Shown piece after piece: positions 1 through 7,380 of a stretch of DNA of 21,323 nucleotides (its first letter is position 1; each line of letters starts with the position of its first letter). Both the position numbers and the translations under genes were made by a program. This DNA comes from SHZL01 sp035292625 (lineage in GTDB: Bacteria > Pseudomonadota > Gammaproteobacteria > Xanthomonadales > SZUA-36), in assembly GCA_035292625.1 (NCBI GenBank), contig DATDPS010000051.1, positions 1-21,323 of the forward strand. Direction: 5' to 3'. The notes under the pieces are model-generated. The model worked only from the letters and a program-made list of their open reading frames with translations, made no database searches and was not told the DNA's origin.

Positions 1-273
1 GCCGCGCGCCGGCGTATCGAGCAGATTACTGCCGACATCGAACCTGGCCAGGTGTTCGAGGGCAAGATCATCAAGATCATGAACTTCGGCGCATTCGTCA
101 CCCTGACTCCGGGCCGCGACGGCCTGGTGCACATTTCCCAACTGTCCAACGAACGGGTGGAGAATGTAACCGACGTGGTCAAGGAAGGCGACACGGTCAA
201 AGTCAAGGTCCTGGAAGTCGACAAACAGGGCCGCATTCGCCTCTCCATGAAAGCGGTAGGTGTGGGCGAATAG
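1..273 (+). CDS. pnp: Polynucleotide phosphorylase, C-terminal fragment (S1 domain)
   Basis: This is the last 90 codons of polynucleotide phosphorylase, open at the left edge of the window. The first residues (AARRRIEQITADIEPGQ) are the end of the KH domain. From about residue 18 the chain is a complete S1 RNA-binding domain: GKIIKIMNFGAFVTL, then GLVHISQLSNERV, then VKVLEVDKQGRIRLSMKA. PNPase is a trimeric phosphorolytic 3'-5' exoribonuclease and degradosome partner in the cytoplasm; the catalytic RNase PH domains lie outside the window. The protein ends only a few residues after the S1 domain, so it lacks the longer tail of some enterobacterial forms. A strong terminator follows 30 bases after the stop codon, so the next genes are probably transcribed separately. 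Confidence 0.95.
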   Translation, partial: AARRRIEQITADIEPGQVFEGKIIKIMNFGAFVTLTPGRDGLVHISQLSNERVENVTDVVKEGDTVKVKVLEVDKQGRIRLSMKAVGVGE

Positions 274-303
274 TTCCACCAAGCCTTTCTTTCAAGCACA
301 ATA

Positions 304-335
304 AACAAACGCCCGGTTAGCCGGGCGTTTGTTTT
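304..335 (+). terminator. Intrinsic terminator after pnp
   Basis: A perfect 13-bp stem (304-316 with 321-333) encloses a four-base TTAG loop. The lower stem is A/T-rich and the right arm runs into TTTGTTTT. This is the strongest terminator in the window and marks the end of the pnp transcript. The A-rich left arm means it could also work in the opposite direction. Confidence 0.92.
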
Positions 336-420
336 CCAAAAACCTCTTCAATTTCTGCCCGTAAGCACCGGTTTTATCGCTTTTTCTATTGATCCTGGTG
401 CATACCATGGGAACCGGCAC

Positions 421-511
421 GGGGATGTTCTTCCGGGACCTTATGCGACAGGGATGTCGCATAAGAGCCTACAGGGACGTATTCACGCGCGTGTCCCGGA
501 AGAACATCCCC
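421..511. repeat. Nested palindromic intergenic element (MITE/REP-like)
   Basis: The outer arms are a perfect 19-bp inverted repeat (421-439 and 493-511; right arm GTCCCGGAAGAACATCCCC). Inside the left half is a second perfect 10-bp hairpin (440-449 and 456-465; CTTATGCGAC / GTCGCATAAG). The unpaired part contains GCCTACAGGGACGTATTCACG. The whole folds as a long stem with a side hairpin. It lies between the pnp terminator and metA and codes for nothing convincing. From memory, elements with a CTACAGGGACGTATTCACG-type core recur between genes in several gammaproteobacteria, so this is probably one copy of a dispersed palindromic family. Only one copy is visible in this window. Confidence 0.7.
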
Positions 512-574
512 ATGTCGGCCAGAACTCTTCTGCAGTGCTGGGAAACCGGCAGGAATTACAGGTAAACTTCGCCG

Positions 575-1651
575 ATGCCACTCGTTGAACACCTGAAGCT
601 GCCCACATTCTCCCGCCTGCGCGAACAGGGGCACGAAGTGCTGTCGCTTGATCGGGCGGTACAGCAAGATATCCGCGAGCTGCACATCGGCTTTCTCAAC
701 ATGATGCCAGACGCCGCATTGGAAGCGACCGAACGGCAGTTCATCAGGCTGGTGGGGAATTGCAACCGCATCGCACAGTTTTATGTCTATCCATTTTCGC
801 TGCCAGGCTTGCAACGAAGTGCTGAAACGCAGGCGTTTATCGATGAATTCTACTGCGATTTCCGGCAGCTGAAACAGCAGGGACTGGATGCCCTGATCAT
901 CACCGGGGCCAATGTTGCCAACCCGGATTTGCGCCAGGAGGCATTCTGGCAACCCCTGATGGAAGTGGTCCGCTGGGGTGAAACCAACGTTGCTTCGATA
1001 CTCTGTTCTTGCCTTGCCACCCATGCCTTGCTCAAATACCGGCACAACATCGACCGGCAGCCCCTGCCGGCAAAGCGATGGGGCATTTACAGCCATCGCA
1101 TCGTGCATCCTGGTCACCCCTTATTGCGGGACATCAACACCCGATTCGATGCGCCTCATTCCCGCTACAACGAAATATCGCGCGCGCAGTTGGAGGCGGC
1201 AGGCCTGGCTGTGCTGGCTGAAAGTGTCGAGGGAGGGGTGCATATGGCAGTCAGCCCGGACTTGTTCCGGGTGGTGTATTTTCAAGGTCACCCGGAATAC
1301 GATGCCAACAGCCTGCTAAAAGAGTACAAGCGCGAGGTATTGCGCTTCCTGCGCGGGGAGCTGGTCAATCTGCCACCCTATCCGCAACATTATTTTTCCG
1401 CGGAAGCCGCAGCCATTGTAGACCGCTTCGTGAACGTTGCGGCCGCCGCCCTGTCACGTGGGGAGCCCCCCCCGGATTTGCTCGAACACGAGGTGGAACC
1501 GCTGCTCGACAATACCTGGGGAGACACCGCGAAAGCGATGTTCAATAACTGGTTGGGCCTTGTTTACAGCCTGACCAATCTCGACCGCCGGAAACAATAC
1601 ATGCCCGGGGTCAGTCCTGATGACCCCTTGGGTTTGAAAACTGAATCCTGA
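575..1651 (+). CDS. metA: Homoserine O-acyltransferase, MetA family
   Basis: A 358-aa MetA-type homoserine O-acyltransferase, the first committed step of methionine synthesis; it acylates homoserine from an acyl-CoA in the cytoplasm. The glutamine-amidotransferase-like fold and catalytic residues can be followed: the nucleophile Cys146 (in CSCLATHALL, matching the E. coli Cys142 region) and His239/Glu241 in GHPEYD. The N-terminal LHIGFLNMMPDAALEATERQF also matches the family. The chain is longer than E. coli MetA (about 309 aa), with an additional C-terminal stretch. The residue usually used to guess succinyl versus acetyl specificity falls in TGANVANPD and is neither the familiar Gly nor Glu, so the donor is left open. 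No strong ribosome site precedes the ATG. metY follows after 30 bases, implying one operon. No SAM riboswitch is visible upstream. Confidence 0.9.
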   Translation: MPLVEHLKLPTFSRLREQGHEVLSLDRAVQQDIRELHIGFLNMMPDAALEATERQFIRLVGNCNRIAQFYVYPFSLPGLQRSAETQAFIDEFYCDFRQLKQQGLDALIITGANVANPDLRQEAFWQPLMEVVRWGETNVASILCSCLATHALLKYRHNIDRQPLPAKRWGIYSHRIVHPGHPLLRDINTRFDAPHSRYNEISRAQLEAAGLAVLAESVEGGVHMAVSPDLFRVVYFQGHPEYDANSLLKEYKREVLRFLRGELVNLPPYPQHYFSAEAAAIVDRFVNVAAAALSRGEPPPDLLEHEVEPLLDNTWGDTAKAMFNNWLGLVYSLTNLDRRKQYMPGVSPDDPLGLKTES

Positions 1652-1681
1652 CCCTGCCAGTTTGCGCAAAGGAGTTTACCC

Positions 1682-2956
1682 ATGAAAGATGAAACACTCG
1701 CCATCCACGCAGGATACAAATCCGATCCGGCAACCAAGGCGGTCGCGGTTCCCATATACCAAACCGTGGCTTATGAATTTGACAGTGCACAACATGGCGC
1801 GGACCTGTTCAATCTGGCCGTGCCTGGCAACATCTATACCCGCATCATGAACCCGACCACGGACGTGCTGGAGCAGCGCTGTGCGGCGCTGGAGGGTGGC
1901 ATAGCCGCTTTGGCCGTGAGCGCCGGCAGCGCCGCGGTAAATTACTCGATCCTAAACATTGCTGAGCAGGGCAACAACATCGTAACCGTGCCTTTGCTCT
2001 ATGGCGGCACGTACACGCTGTTCAAACACATGCTGCCGCGCCTGGGCATCGAATGCCGCTTCTCCGCTGATGATTCCGCAGCCAGCATGGAGCGGCTGAT
2101 TGACGACAAGACAACAGCGGTTTTCTGTGAGTCGATCGGTAACCCCGCGGGAAACATCGTTGATATCGAGGCCCTGGCGGTCATGGCGCATGCCCATGGC
2201 TTGCCGCTGATTATCGACAACACCGTGGCGACGCCCGCCCTGATCAAGCCGATCAATTACGGAGCGGATATTGTCGTCGACTCGCTCACAAAGTATATGG
2301 GAGGTCACGGAAATTCACTGGGCGGGGTGATCGTGGACGGGGGTAATTTCCCCTGGGCAGATTACCCGGAGAGGTTCCACATGCTGAATAAACCCGAGGA
2401 GTCATATCACGGTGTGGTGTATACGGAAGCGATGGGTCCGGCAGCTTATATTGCCAGGGCGCGAACCGTTGCCCTGCGCAATACCGGCTCGGCTTTGAGC
2501 CCCATGAATGCATTCCTGATTTTGCAGGGCATGCAAACACTACCCCTGCGAATGGAGCGGCATTGTGACAATGCCCTGGCCGTGGCGCAGTACCTTAAAA
2601 ATCATTCACGCGTGTCGTGGGTTAATTTTGCCGGTCTACCGGACTCTCGCTATTACCAATTGGCGCAGAAATACACCAGGGGCAGGCCTTCCGCGCTCCT
2701 GACTTTTGGCATCAAGGGCGGATTCGAAGCAGGTGTAAGGTTTTACGATGCGCTGAATATGTTTTTACGACTGGTCAATATTGGTGACGTCAAATCCCTG
2801 GCAGCGCATCCCGCGTCTACCACGCATCGGCAATTGTCAGCACAGGAACTCGAATCTGCCGGAGTTACCCCGGATATGATCCGTTTGTGCATCGGTATTG
2901 AAAACATCGAGGACATCATTGCTGACCTGGAGCAGGCATTGACCACTTCCGCCTGA
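1682..2956 (+). CDS. metY: O-acylhomoserine sulfhydrylase (MetY-type, PLP)
   Basis: A 424-aa enzyme of the Cys/Met-metabolism PLP family (fold type I), of the O-acetylhomoserine sulfhydrylase length class. It would combine the acylhomoserine made by MetA with sulfide to give homocysteine directly. Visible signatures are the N-terminal TLAIHAGYKSDPATKAVAVPIYQT, the PLP-phosphate region SAGSAA, the Asp of DNTVATP, and the Schiff-base lysine Lys204 in DSLTKYMGGHGNSLGG. The C-terminal SLAAHPASTTHRQLS and LCIGIENIEDI are also typical. A good AAGGAG site lies 6-7 bases before the ATG. It sits 30 bases after metA, so the two are probably co-transcribed and the neighbour supports use of O-acylhomoserine. 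Whether the substrate is the O-acetyl or O-succinyl ester cannot be read from the sequence. Confidence 0.9.
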   Translation: MKDETLAIHAGYKSDPATKAVAVPIYQTVAYEFDSAQHGADLFNLAVPGNIYTRIMNPTTDVLEQRCAALEGGIAALAVSAGSAAVNYSILNIAEQGNNIVTVPLLYGGTYTLFKHMLPRLGIECRFSADDSAASMERLIDDKTTAVFCESIGNPAGNIVDIEALAVMAHAHGLPLIIDNTVATPALIKPINYGADIVVDSLTKYMGGHGNSLGGVIVDGGNFPWADYPERFHMLNKPEESYHGVVYTEAMGPAAYIARARTVALRNTGSALSPMNAFLILQGMQTLPLRMERHCDNALAVAQYLKNHSRVSWVNFAGLPDSRYYQLAQKYTRGRPSALLTFGIKGGFEAGVRFYDALNMFLRLVNIGDVKSLAAHPASTTHRQLSAQELESAGVTPDMIRLCIGIENIEDIIADLEQALTTSA

Positions 2957-3086
2957 TTTGCGCCTCGCCGGGCTGTGCCTTAAAGCTATCTTCTGCCCAG
3001 TGGAAAGAATGAGGATGGCCGGAAACGATGCCGGCGCGTCAGCAGGCAGTTCACGGTACAATGCATGAATCCGGGAAAACCAGATC

Positions 3087-3848
3087 ATGCATGCAATCAT
3101 TCTTGCCGCCGGACATGGCAGCCGGTTGGCGGAACACAACCCGCAGGGGAACCCAAAATGCCTGCTGCAGTTCGGTGGCCGCAGTTTGCTGGAGCGACAC
3201 CTTGATTTGCTGCACCAGTTTGGAATTCGCCAGGCACACCTGGTAATAGGCTATGAGGCCGACCGGGTGATCGAGCATGTTGGCCGCTTGCACATACGGC
3301 CGGATGTAGCATTTCACTTCAACCCGCGCTATCAGCAGGGCAGCGTGATCAGCTTGTGGGCGGCGCGGGAAACATTGCAATCCGGCGCGGATATTCTGTT
3401 GATGGATGCCGACGTTTTGTATCACCCATCGATCCTCGCGCGCCTGGTGCAGTCACCGCACGACAATTGCTTTCTTCTGGACCGTAATTTCATTGGCGGT
3501 GAAGAGCCGGTCAAGATTGCGCTGCGTGATGGCATCATGGTGGAATTTCGCAAGAAGCTGGACAATGGCTTGCACTATGACCAAATTGGCGAGTCGGTTG
3601 GATTTTTTCGTTTTGCGCCTGGATGCGCAAGGCGAATTGCCGAGGAATGCGGGCGCTTTGACAGAGAAGGTTTGGCCGACGCACCGCATGAGGAAGCCTT
3701 GCGCAACGTCGTGCTGGAGCAACCGGCATCCTTTGCATTTGAAGACGTATCGGGCCTGCCGTGGATCGAGATCGATTTTCCGGAGGATGTTGTGCGGGCA
3801 CGGGATGTCATATTACCCGCCATTCAGGCGGATCTGCCCGGATTTTGA
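3087..3848 (+). CDS. Stand-alone nucleotidyltransferase (LicC/phosphocholine cytidylyltransferase-like)
   Basis: A 253-aa NTP-transferase with the nucleotide-binding N-terminus IILAAGHGSRLAEHNPQGNPK, followed by the PKCLLQFGGRSLLERHL segment. The metal-binding aspartate is in LLMDADVLY, and EIDFPEDVVRA near the C-terminus would supply the second metal ligand. Such enzymes activate a phosphorylated small molecule (sugar phosphate, phosphocholine) as an NDP/CDP derivative. It starts 130 bases after metY and ends 6 bases before the PEP mutase gene, so it belongs to the phosphonate cluster by position. This is notable because the next protein already carries its own PntC-like nucleotidyltransferase domain. 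A second substrate, such as a modified phosphonate or phosphocholine-like headgroup, is possible but unproven. A later ATG at 3091 is out of frame, so the 3087 start is kept; its ribosome site is weak. Confidence 0.82.
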   Translation: MHAIILAAGHGSRLAEHNPQGNPKCLLQFGGRSLLERHLDLLHQFGIRQAHLVIGYEADRVIEHVGRLHIRPDVAFHFNPRYQQGSVISLWAARETLQSGADILLMDADVLYHPSILARLVQSPHDNCFLLDRNFIGGEEPVKIALRDGIMVEFRKKLDNGLHYDQIGESVGFFRFAPGCARRIAEECGRFDREGLADAPHEEALRNVVLEQPASFAFEDVSGLPWIEIDFPEDVVRARDVILPAIQADLPGF

Positions 3849-3854
3849 CTGGCC

Positions 3855-5486
3855 ATGAATAGAAAAACCGCGCAACTGAGCAATTTGCTGAAATCCGACA
3901 CAACCGAATTCATCCTGGAAGCACACAACGGCCTGTCAGCCCGCATTGCCGAGGAAGCCGGTTTCAAGGGTATTTGGGCATCCGGTCTGGCCATGTCCGC
4001 GCAACACGCGGTGCGAGACAACAATGAACTCAGCTGGACCCAGGTGGTGGATACGCTGGAATTCATGTCTGATGCCACCTCTATCCCCATCCTGCTGGAT
4101 GGCGACACCGGTTACGGGGATTTTAACAACATGCGCCGCCTGGTGGCCAAACTGGAGCAGCGGGATATTGCCGGCGTGTGCATCGAGGACAAGCTGTTTC
4201 CAAAAACCAACAGCTTCATCCAGGGAGAACGGCAGCCGCTGGAAGACATCGATATGTTTTGCGGCAAAATCAAGGCTGGCAAGGATGCGCAGATGCACGA
4301 GGATTTTTGCATCATCGCTCGTGTTGAAGCACTCATTGCAGGCTGGGGCCTGGATGAAGCGATCCGTCGCGGCGAAGCCTACCGCGAAGCCGGCGCGGAT
4401 GCGGTATTGATTCACAGCAAGCTCAGCCGTCCGGACGAAATATTGCAATTCGCACGCGAATGGGCCGATCGCTGCCCACTTGTGATTGTGCCTACCAAGT
4501 TTTACTCAACGCCGACCGACGTTTTCCGCCAGCACCGTATCAGCCTTGTGATCTGGGCCAACCACCTGATCCGCTCATCGATCGCGGCCATGCAGAACAC
4601 TGCCCTGCAGATCCATGCGGCCGAGTCCCTGGTGGATGTCGAGGGCCAGGTTGCCACCGTCCAGGAAATTTTCCGCCTGCAAGGTGCAGATGAATTGCTG
4701 GAGGCGGAGAAGCGTTATGCCCGGTCCGTTGGCCAGGAGACAAACGCCATAATTCTGGCCGCCAGCCGGGGGATGGGCCTGGATGAGCTGACACGAGATC
4801 GTCCCAAAGTCATGATCCCGGTGGCTGGCAAGCCTGTTCTGCGCCGTTTGGTGGACAAGTTCAAGGGCCAGGGCATCAACGATATCACGGTCGTTGCGGG
4901 CTATCGCGCCGAAGCGATCGATGTACAGGGAATAAAGCTGGTAATCAACACGGACTGGGCAAGTTCCAGTGAATTGACTTCACTGGCCATTGCCGTTGAA
5001 GAACTGGGTAATGACACGATTCTGCTGTATGGCGACCTGTTGTTCCGCACCTATATTCTCAACAATCTGCTTGACTGGGACGCGCCCCTGCTGGCCGTGG
5101 TCGACTCTTCGCCGCTGGATCAGGCGCAGGGCAATACCAATGACCTGGCATACTGCAATACGGCGGATAATCGAGCCATGTACCAGCAGAAGGTGTTGCT
5201 CGAGCAGATCAGCCCGGATATGGGATGGAACGGCAGAGTGCCAAATGGCCGTTGGATCGGCGTGCTCAGGATCAGCGGCGAGGGGCGCAATCAGGTGATT
5301 TCCGCACTGCAGGCCTTGCAAGCGGACTCAGGCTTCTCCCAAATGGGACTACCTCAGCTCATCAACCAGCTGATTGCGCAGAGCCATGCGCCGCAGGTTC
5401 AGTACATTGCCGGCCATTGGATGGATCTCAATAACCTGGATGACTTGCAGCGTGCCGGGGCTTTTGCCCAGGGGCACCGCTCCTGA
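3855..5486 (+). CDS. aepX: PEP mutase fused to PntC-like phosphonate cytidylyltransferase
   Basis: A 543-aa two-domain protein. Residues 1 to about 290 are phosphoenolpyruvate phosphomutase, which makes the C-P bond by rearranging PEP to phosphonopyruvate. The diagnostic EDKxxxxxNS loop is present as EDKLFPKTNS (residues 111-120), with DGDTGYGD upstream as the Mg-binding segment. From about residue 296 a nucleotidyltransferase domain begins (NAIILAASRGMGLDELTRD, then RPKVMIPVAGKPVL), with Asp394 in LLYGDLLF as a likely metal ligand. The degenerate ASRG version of the nucleotide loop followed by DELTRDRPK is what I recall for PntC, the CTP:AEP cytidylyltransferase, and PepM-PntC fusions are described in some spirochaetes and Firmicutes. 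It follows the upstream nucleotidyltransferase gene by 6 bases and precedes the decarboxylase gene by 10, so translation is probably coupled. Confidence 0.92.
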   Translation: MNRKTAQLSNLLKSDTTEFILEAHNGLSARIAEEAGFKGIWASGLAMSAQHAVRDNNELSWTQVVDTLEFMSDATSIPILLDGDTGYGDFNNMRRLVAKLEQRDIAGVCIEDKLFPKTNSFIQGERQPLEDIDMFCGKIKAGKDAQMHEDFCIIARVEALIAGWGLDEAIRRGEAYREAGADAVLIHSKLSRPDEILQFAREWADRCPLVIVPTKFYSTPTDVFRQHRISLVIWANHLIRSSIAAMQNTALQIHAAESLVDVEGQVATVQEIFRLQGADELLEAEKRYARSVGQETNAIILAASRGMGLDELTRDRPKVMIPVAGKPVLRRLVDKFKGQGINDITVVAGYRAEAIDVQGIKLVINTDWASSSELTSLAIAVEELGNDTILLYGDLLFRTYILNNLLDWDAPLLAVVDSSPLDQAQGNTNDLAYCNTADNRAMYQQKVLLEQISPDMGWNGRVPNGRWIGVLRISGEGRNQVISALQALQADSGFSQMGLPQLINQLIAQSHAPQVQYIAGHWMDLNNLDDLQRAGAFAQGHRS

Positions 5487-5496
5487 TTCGCGGCAT

Positions 5497-6657
5497 ATGA
5501 TACAGGCAGACGACTTCATTCAGGCCGCCAAGTCTGTGGGCTTCAAGACCTGGGCCGGAGTGCCCTGTTCTTTTCTGACGCCGTTTATCAATCGAGTGAT
5601 TGATGATCCTGAAATGCGTTACATTTCAGCGGCCAACGAAGGGGATGCGGTGGCCACCGCCAGCGGCGCTGCCCTCGCCGGCCAACCGGCAGTAGCAATG
5701 ATGCAGAACTCGGGTCTGGGCAATGCCGTCAGTCCGCTGAGCTCGTTGAACTGGGTGTTCCGTATTCCCATTTTATTGATTATTACCCTGCGCGGAGAGC
5801 CGGGTCTGGGCGACGAACCGCAACACGAACTGATGGGCCAGATCACCACCAACATTCTTGAACAACTGCAAATTCCCTGGGCCTGGTTTCCGCGCGATCC
5901 CTCCGATATCGAGGGCGCACTGACAGTAGCCATGTGGCAAATGGAGAAAACGTCGCGGCCCTACGCCTTGATCATGCGCAAGGACTCCGTAGCACGCACC
6001 GACCTGAACAGCCGCTGGCAGGCTGGCTCAAAGCCGGCTGTTTACACTGGCATATTCCAGCCACCGAAGGCAGCCCTGCTGACCCGGCAGGAAGCTGTTA
6101 GAAGCGTGGTGGACCATACGCCTGAATCAGAGACGGTGGTGGTGGCGACAACGGGGTATACCGGCCGAGAACTGTTTGCAGTTGCTGATCGTCCCAATCA
6201 GCTGTATATGGTCGGTTCCATGGGCTGCGTTGCGTCTTTTGCCCTGGGCTTGTCCCTGGCCTTGCCAGAAAAACGCATAGTGGTACTCGATGGCGATGGC
6301 GCGGCCCTGATGCGCATGGGCAATTTCGCCACCGTTGGGGCGTACGCGGGTAGCAATTTCCTTCATGTACTGCTCGACAACGCGGTTCATGAATCCACCG
6401 GTGGACAGTCCACAGTCAGCTCCTCCATGAGTTTTGCTGCCGTCGCTGCTGCCTGCGGCTATACCGACACTCGGGAAGAAGTATCGCGCGGCAAGCTGGA
6501 GAACTTTTTGCAAGCAGCTCAGGGACCGGCACTGCTGCAATTGCGCATCAGGACCGGGATTCCGGAAGGCCTGCCGCGGCCCAGCATGAGTCCACTGGAA
6601 GTGCGTCAAAGGCTGATGAAGCATCTCGGCATCAGCGCCCCTTGGGCTGCGGCATAG
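5497..6657 (+). CDS. aepY: Phosphonopyruvate decarboxylase
   Basis: A 386-aa thiamine-diphosphate enzyme that decarboxylates phosphonopyruvate to phosphonoacetaldehyde, the irreversible step that pulls the unfavourable PEP mutase reaction forward. The N-terminal pyrimidine-binding half has GVPCSFLTPFINRV, the glutamate of SAANEGDAVATASGAAL, and MMQNSGLGNAVSPLSSL. The C-terminal half carries the ThDP motif GDGAALMRMGNFA (GDG at residues 266-268) followed by LLDNAVHESTGGQSTVS. Length and layout match the phosphonopyruvate/sulfopyruvate decarboxylase family; the PEP mutase neighbour decides for phosphonopyruvate. The frame is open further upstream, but the ATG at 5497, 10 bases after the mutase stop, gives the family-typical start MIQADDFIQAAKSVG. 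A 123-base gap follows before the next gene. Confidence 0.93.
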   Translation: MIQADDFIQAAKSVGFKTWAGVPCSFLTPFINRVIDDPEMRYISAANEGDAVATASGAALAGQPAVAMMQNSGLGNAVSPLSSLNWVFRIPILLIITLRGEPGLGDEPQHELMGQITTNILEQLQIPWAWFPRDPSDIEGALTVAMWQMEKTSRPYALIMRKDSVARTDLNSRWQAGSKPAVYTGIFQPPKAALLTRQEAVRSVVDHTPESETVVVATTGYTGRELFAVADRPNQLYMVGSMGCVASFALGLSLALPEKRIVVLDGDGAALMRMGNFATVGAYAGSNFLHVLLDNAVHESTGGQSTVSSSMSFAAVAAACGYTDTREEVSRGKLENFLQAAQGPALLQLRIRTGIPEGLPRPSMSPLEVRQRLMKHLGISAPWAAA

Positions 6658-6669
6658 TAGGCAATCACG

Positions 6670-6699
6670 TTGGTTTGAGCCGCTTCGCCGGCTTACAAT
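6670..6699 (+). promoter_or_regulatory. Possible sigma-70 promoter before the methyltransferase gene
   Basis: TTGGTT (6670-6675) and TACAAT (6694-6699) are spaced by 18 bases in the largest gap inside the first half of the phosphonate cluster. This could give the methyltransferase-aminotransferase pair its own start in addition to read-through. The -35 is a modest match, so this is tentative. Confidence 0.35.
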
Positions 6700-6780
6700 G
6701 CTCACCGTTGAGGCCTCGTCGATAGCAGTGGCGTCAAGACAATAAAAAAGCCCGGGCCAGGCTCTTTGGGTGGAGACACG

Positions 6781-7380
6781 ATGAACAGCAAACGAGCTGA
6801 AAAAATGGGGGGCCGGACAGGTTTCGCCGGCGTGTTGGACCGCCTGCGCTACCACGAGGTTTCCCGTCAGGGGGTCGGACTGTTATTGCTGCCAGCCTGC
6901 GCCTGGTTCGCCAACCCGGGGGCCAGCCGTGTCTGGATCGGATTGGCCATCGCACTGCTGGGGCAAAGCTGGCGCGTGTATGCTGCGGGCGTGATTTACA
7001 AAAATACACAACTGGCCAGGACCGGCGCGTATTCACTGGTACGCCATCCTCTCTACCTCGGCAATTTCCTCATCCTGGCTGGATTTACCCTGGCCAGTGC
7101 AAACTGGGGAGTGCTGGCCGTGGTCATTGTATTTTTGCTGTTCTACTACCCGGCGGCGATTCGTTATGAAGACACCAAGCTGGAGGGCATATTTGGCGGC
7201 GGTTGGCGTGCCTGGAGCCAGGAAACTCCCGCCATGTTTCCCACCCGTCTGAAGTGGAGGGCAGACACAGACGCAGAGTGGGATGCATACCAGTCATTGC
7301 TGAGGAATGGTGAATTGCCCATCACGTTGTACCTGGCGGCTTGTGCGTGGTTCTTGTTGTCCCGGGCTGGAATGCTTTGA
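6781..7380 (+). CDS. ICMT/PEMT-family membrane methyltransferase
   Basis: A 199-aa integral membrane protein of the isoprenylcysteine carboxyl methyltransferase / phospholipid N-methyltransferase family. Hydrophobic segments lie at about residues 27-70 and 95-130, with another near the C-terminus. The SAM-binding signature is clear: TGAYSLVRHPLYLGNF (residues 81-96, RHP at 88-90), then YEDTKLEGIFGGGWRAW. These enzymes transfer methyl from S-adenosylmethionine to a membrane-proximal acceptor. The ATG at 6781 is chosen because GGTGGAG lies about 8 bases upstream; a TTG 15 bases earlier would overlap that site. Its stop overlaps the start of the AEP aminotransferase gene (TGATG), which implies coupled expression. 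In this context N-methylation of an aminoethylphosphonate group or its lipid/glycan carrier is a reasonable guess, but O-methylation or an unrelated acceptor cannot be excluded. Confidence 0.82.
   Translation: MNSKRAEKMGGRTGFAGVLDRLRYHEVSRQGVGLLLLPACAWFANPGASRVWIGLAIALLGQSWRVYAAGVIYKNTQLARTGAYSLVRHPLYLGNFLILAGFTLASANWGVLAVVIVFLLFYYPAAIRYEDTKLEGIFGGGWRAWSQETPAMFPTRLKWRADTDAEWDAYQSLLRNGELPITLYLAACAWFLLSRAGML

Noticed and set aside
386..1117. Minus-strand open frame of 243 codons opposite metA
   Set aside because: It covers the palindromic repeat and the antisense of metA, has no recognisable domain, and its composition is what a GC-rich gene gives in the opposite frame.
6745..6768. Possible terminator between decarboxylase and methyltransferase genes (AAAAAGCCCGGGCCAGGCTC)
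   Set aside because: The pairing is short and interrupted and the T run is only three bases; too weak to call.
6127..6855. Minus-strand open frame of 242 codons opposite the decarboxylase gene
   Set aside because: It mirrors the conserved ThDP-binding region of the phosphonopyruvate decarboxylase and reads as a non-homologous shadow.
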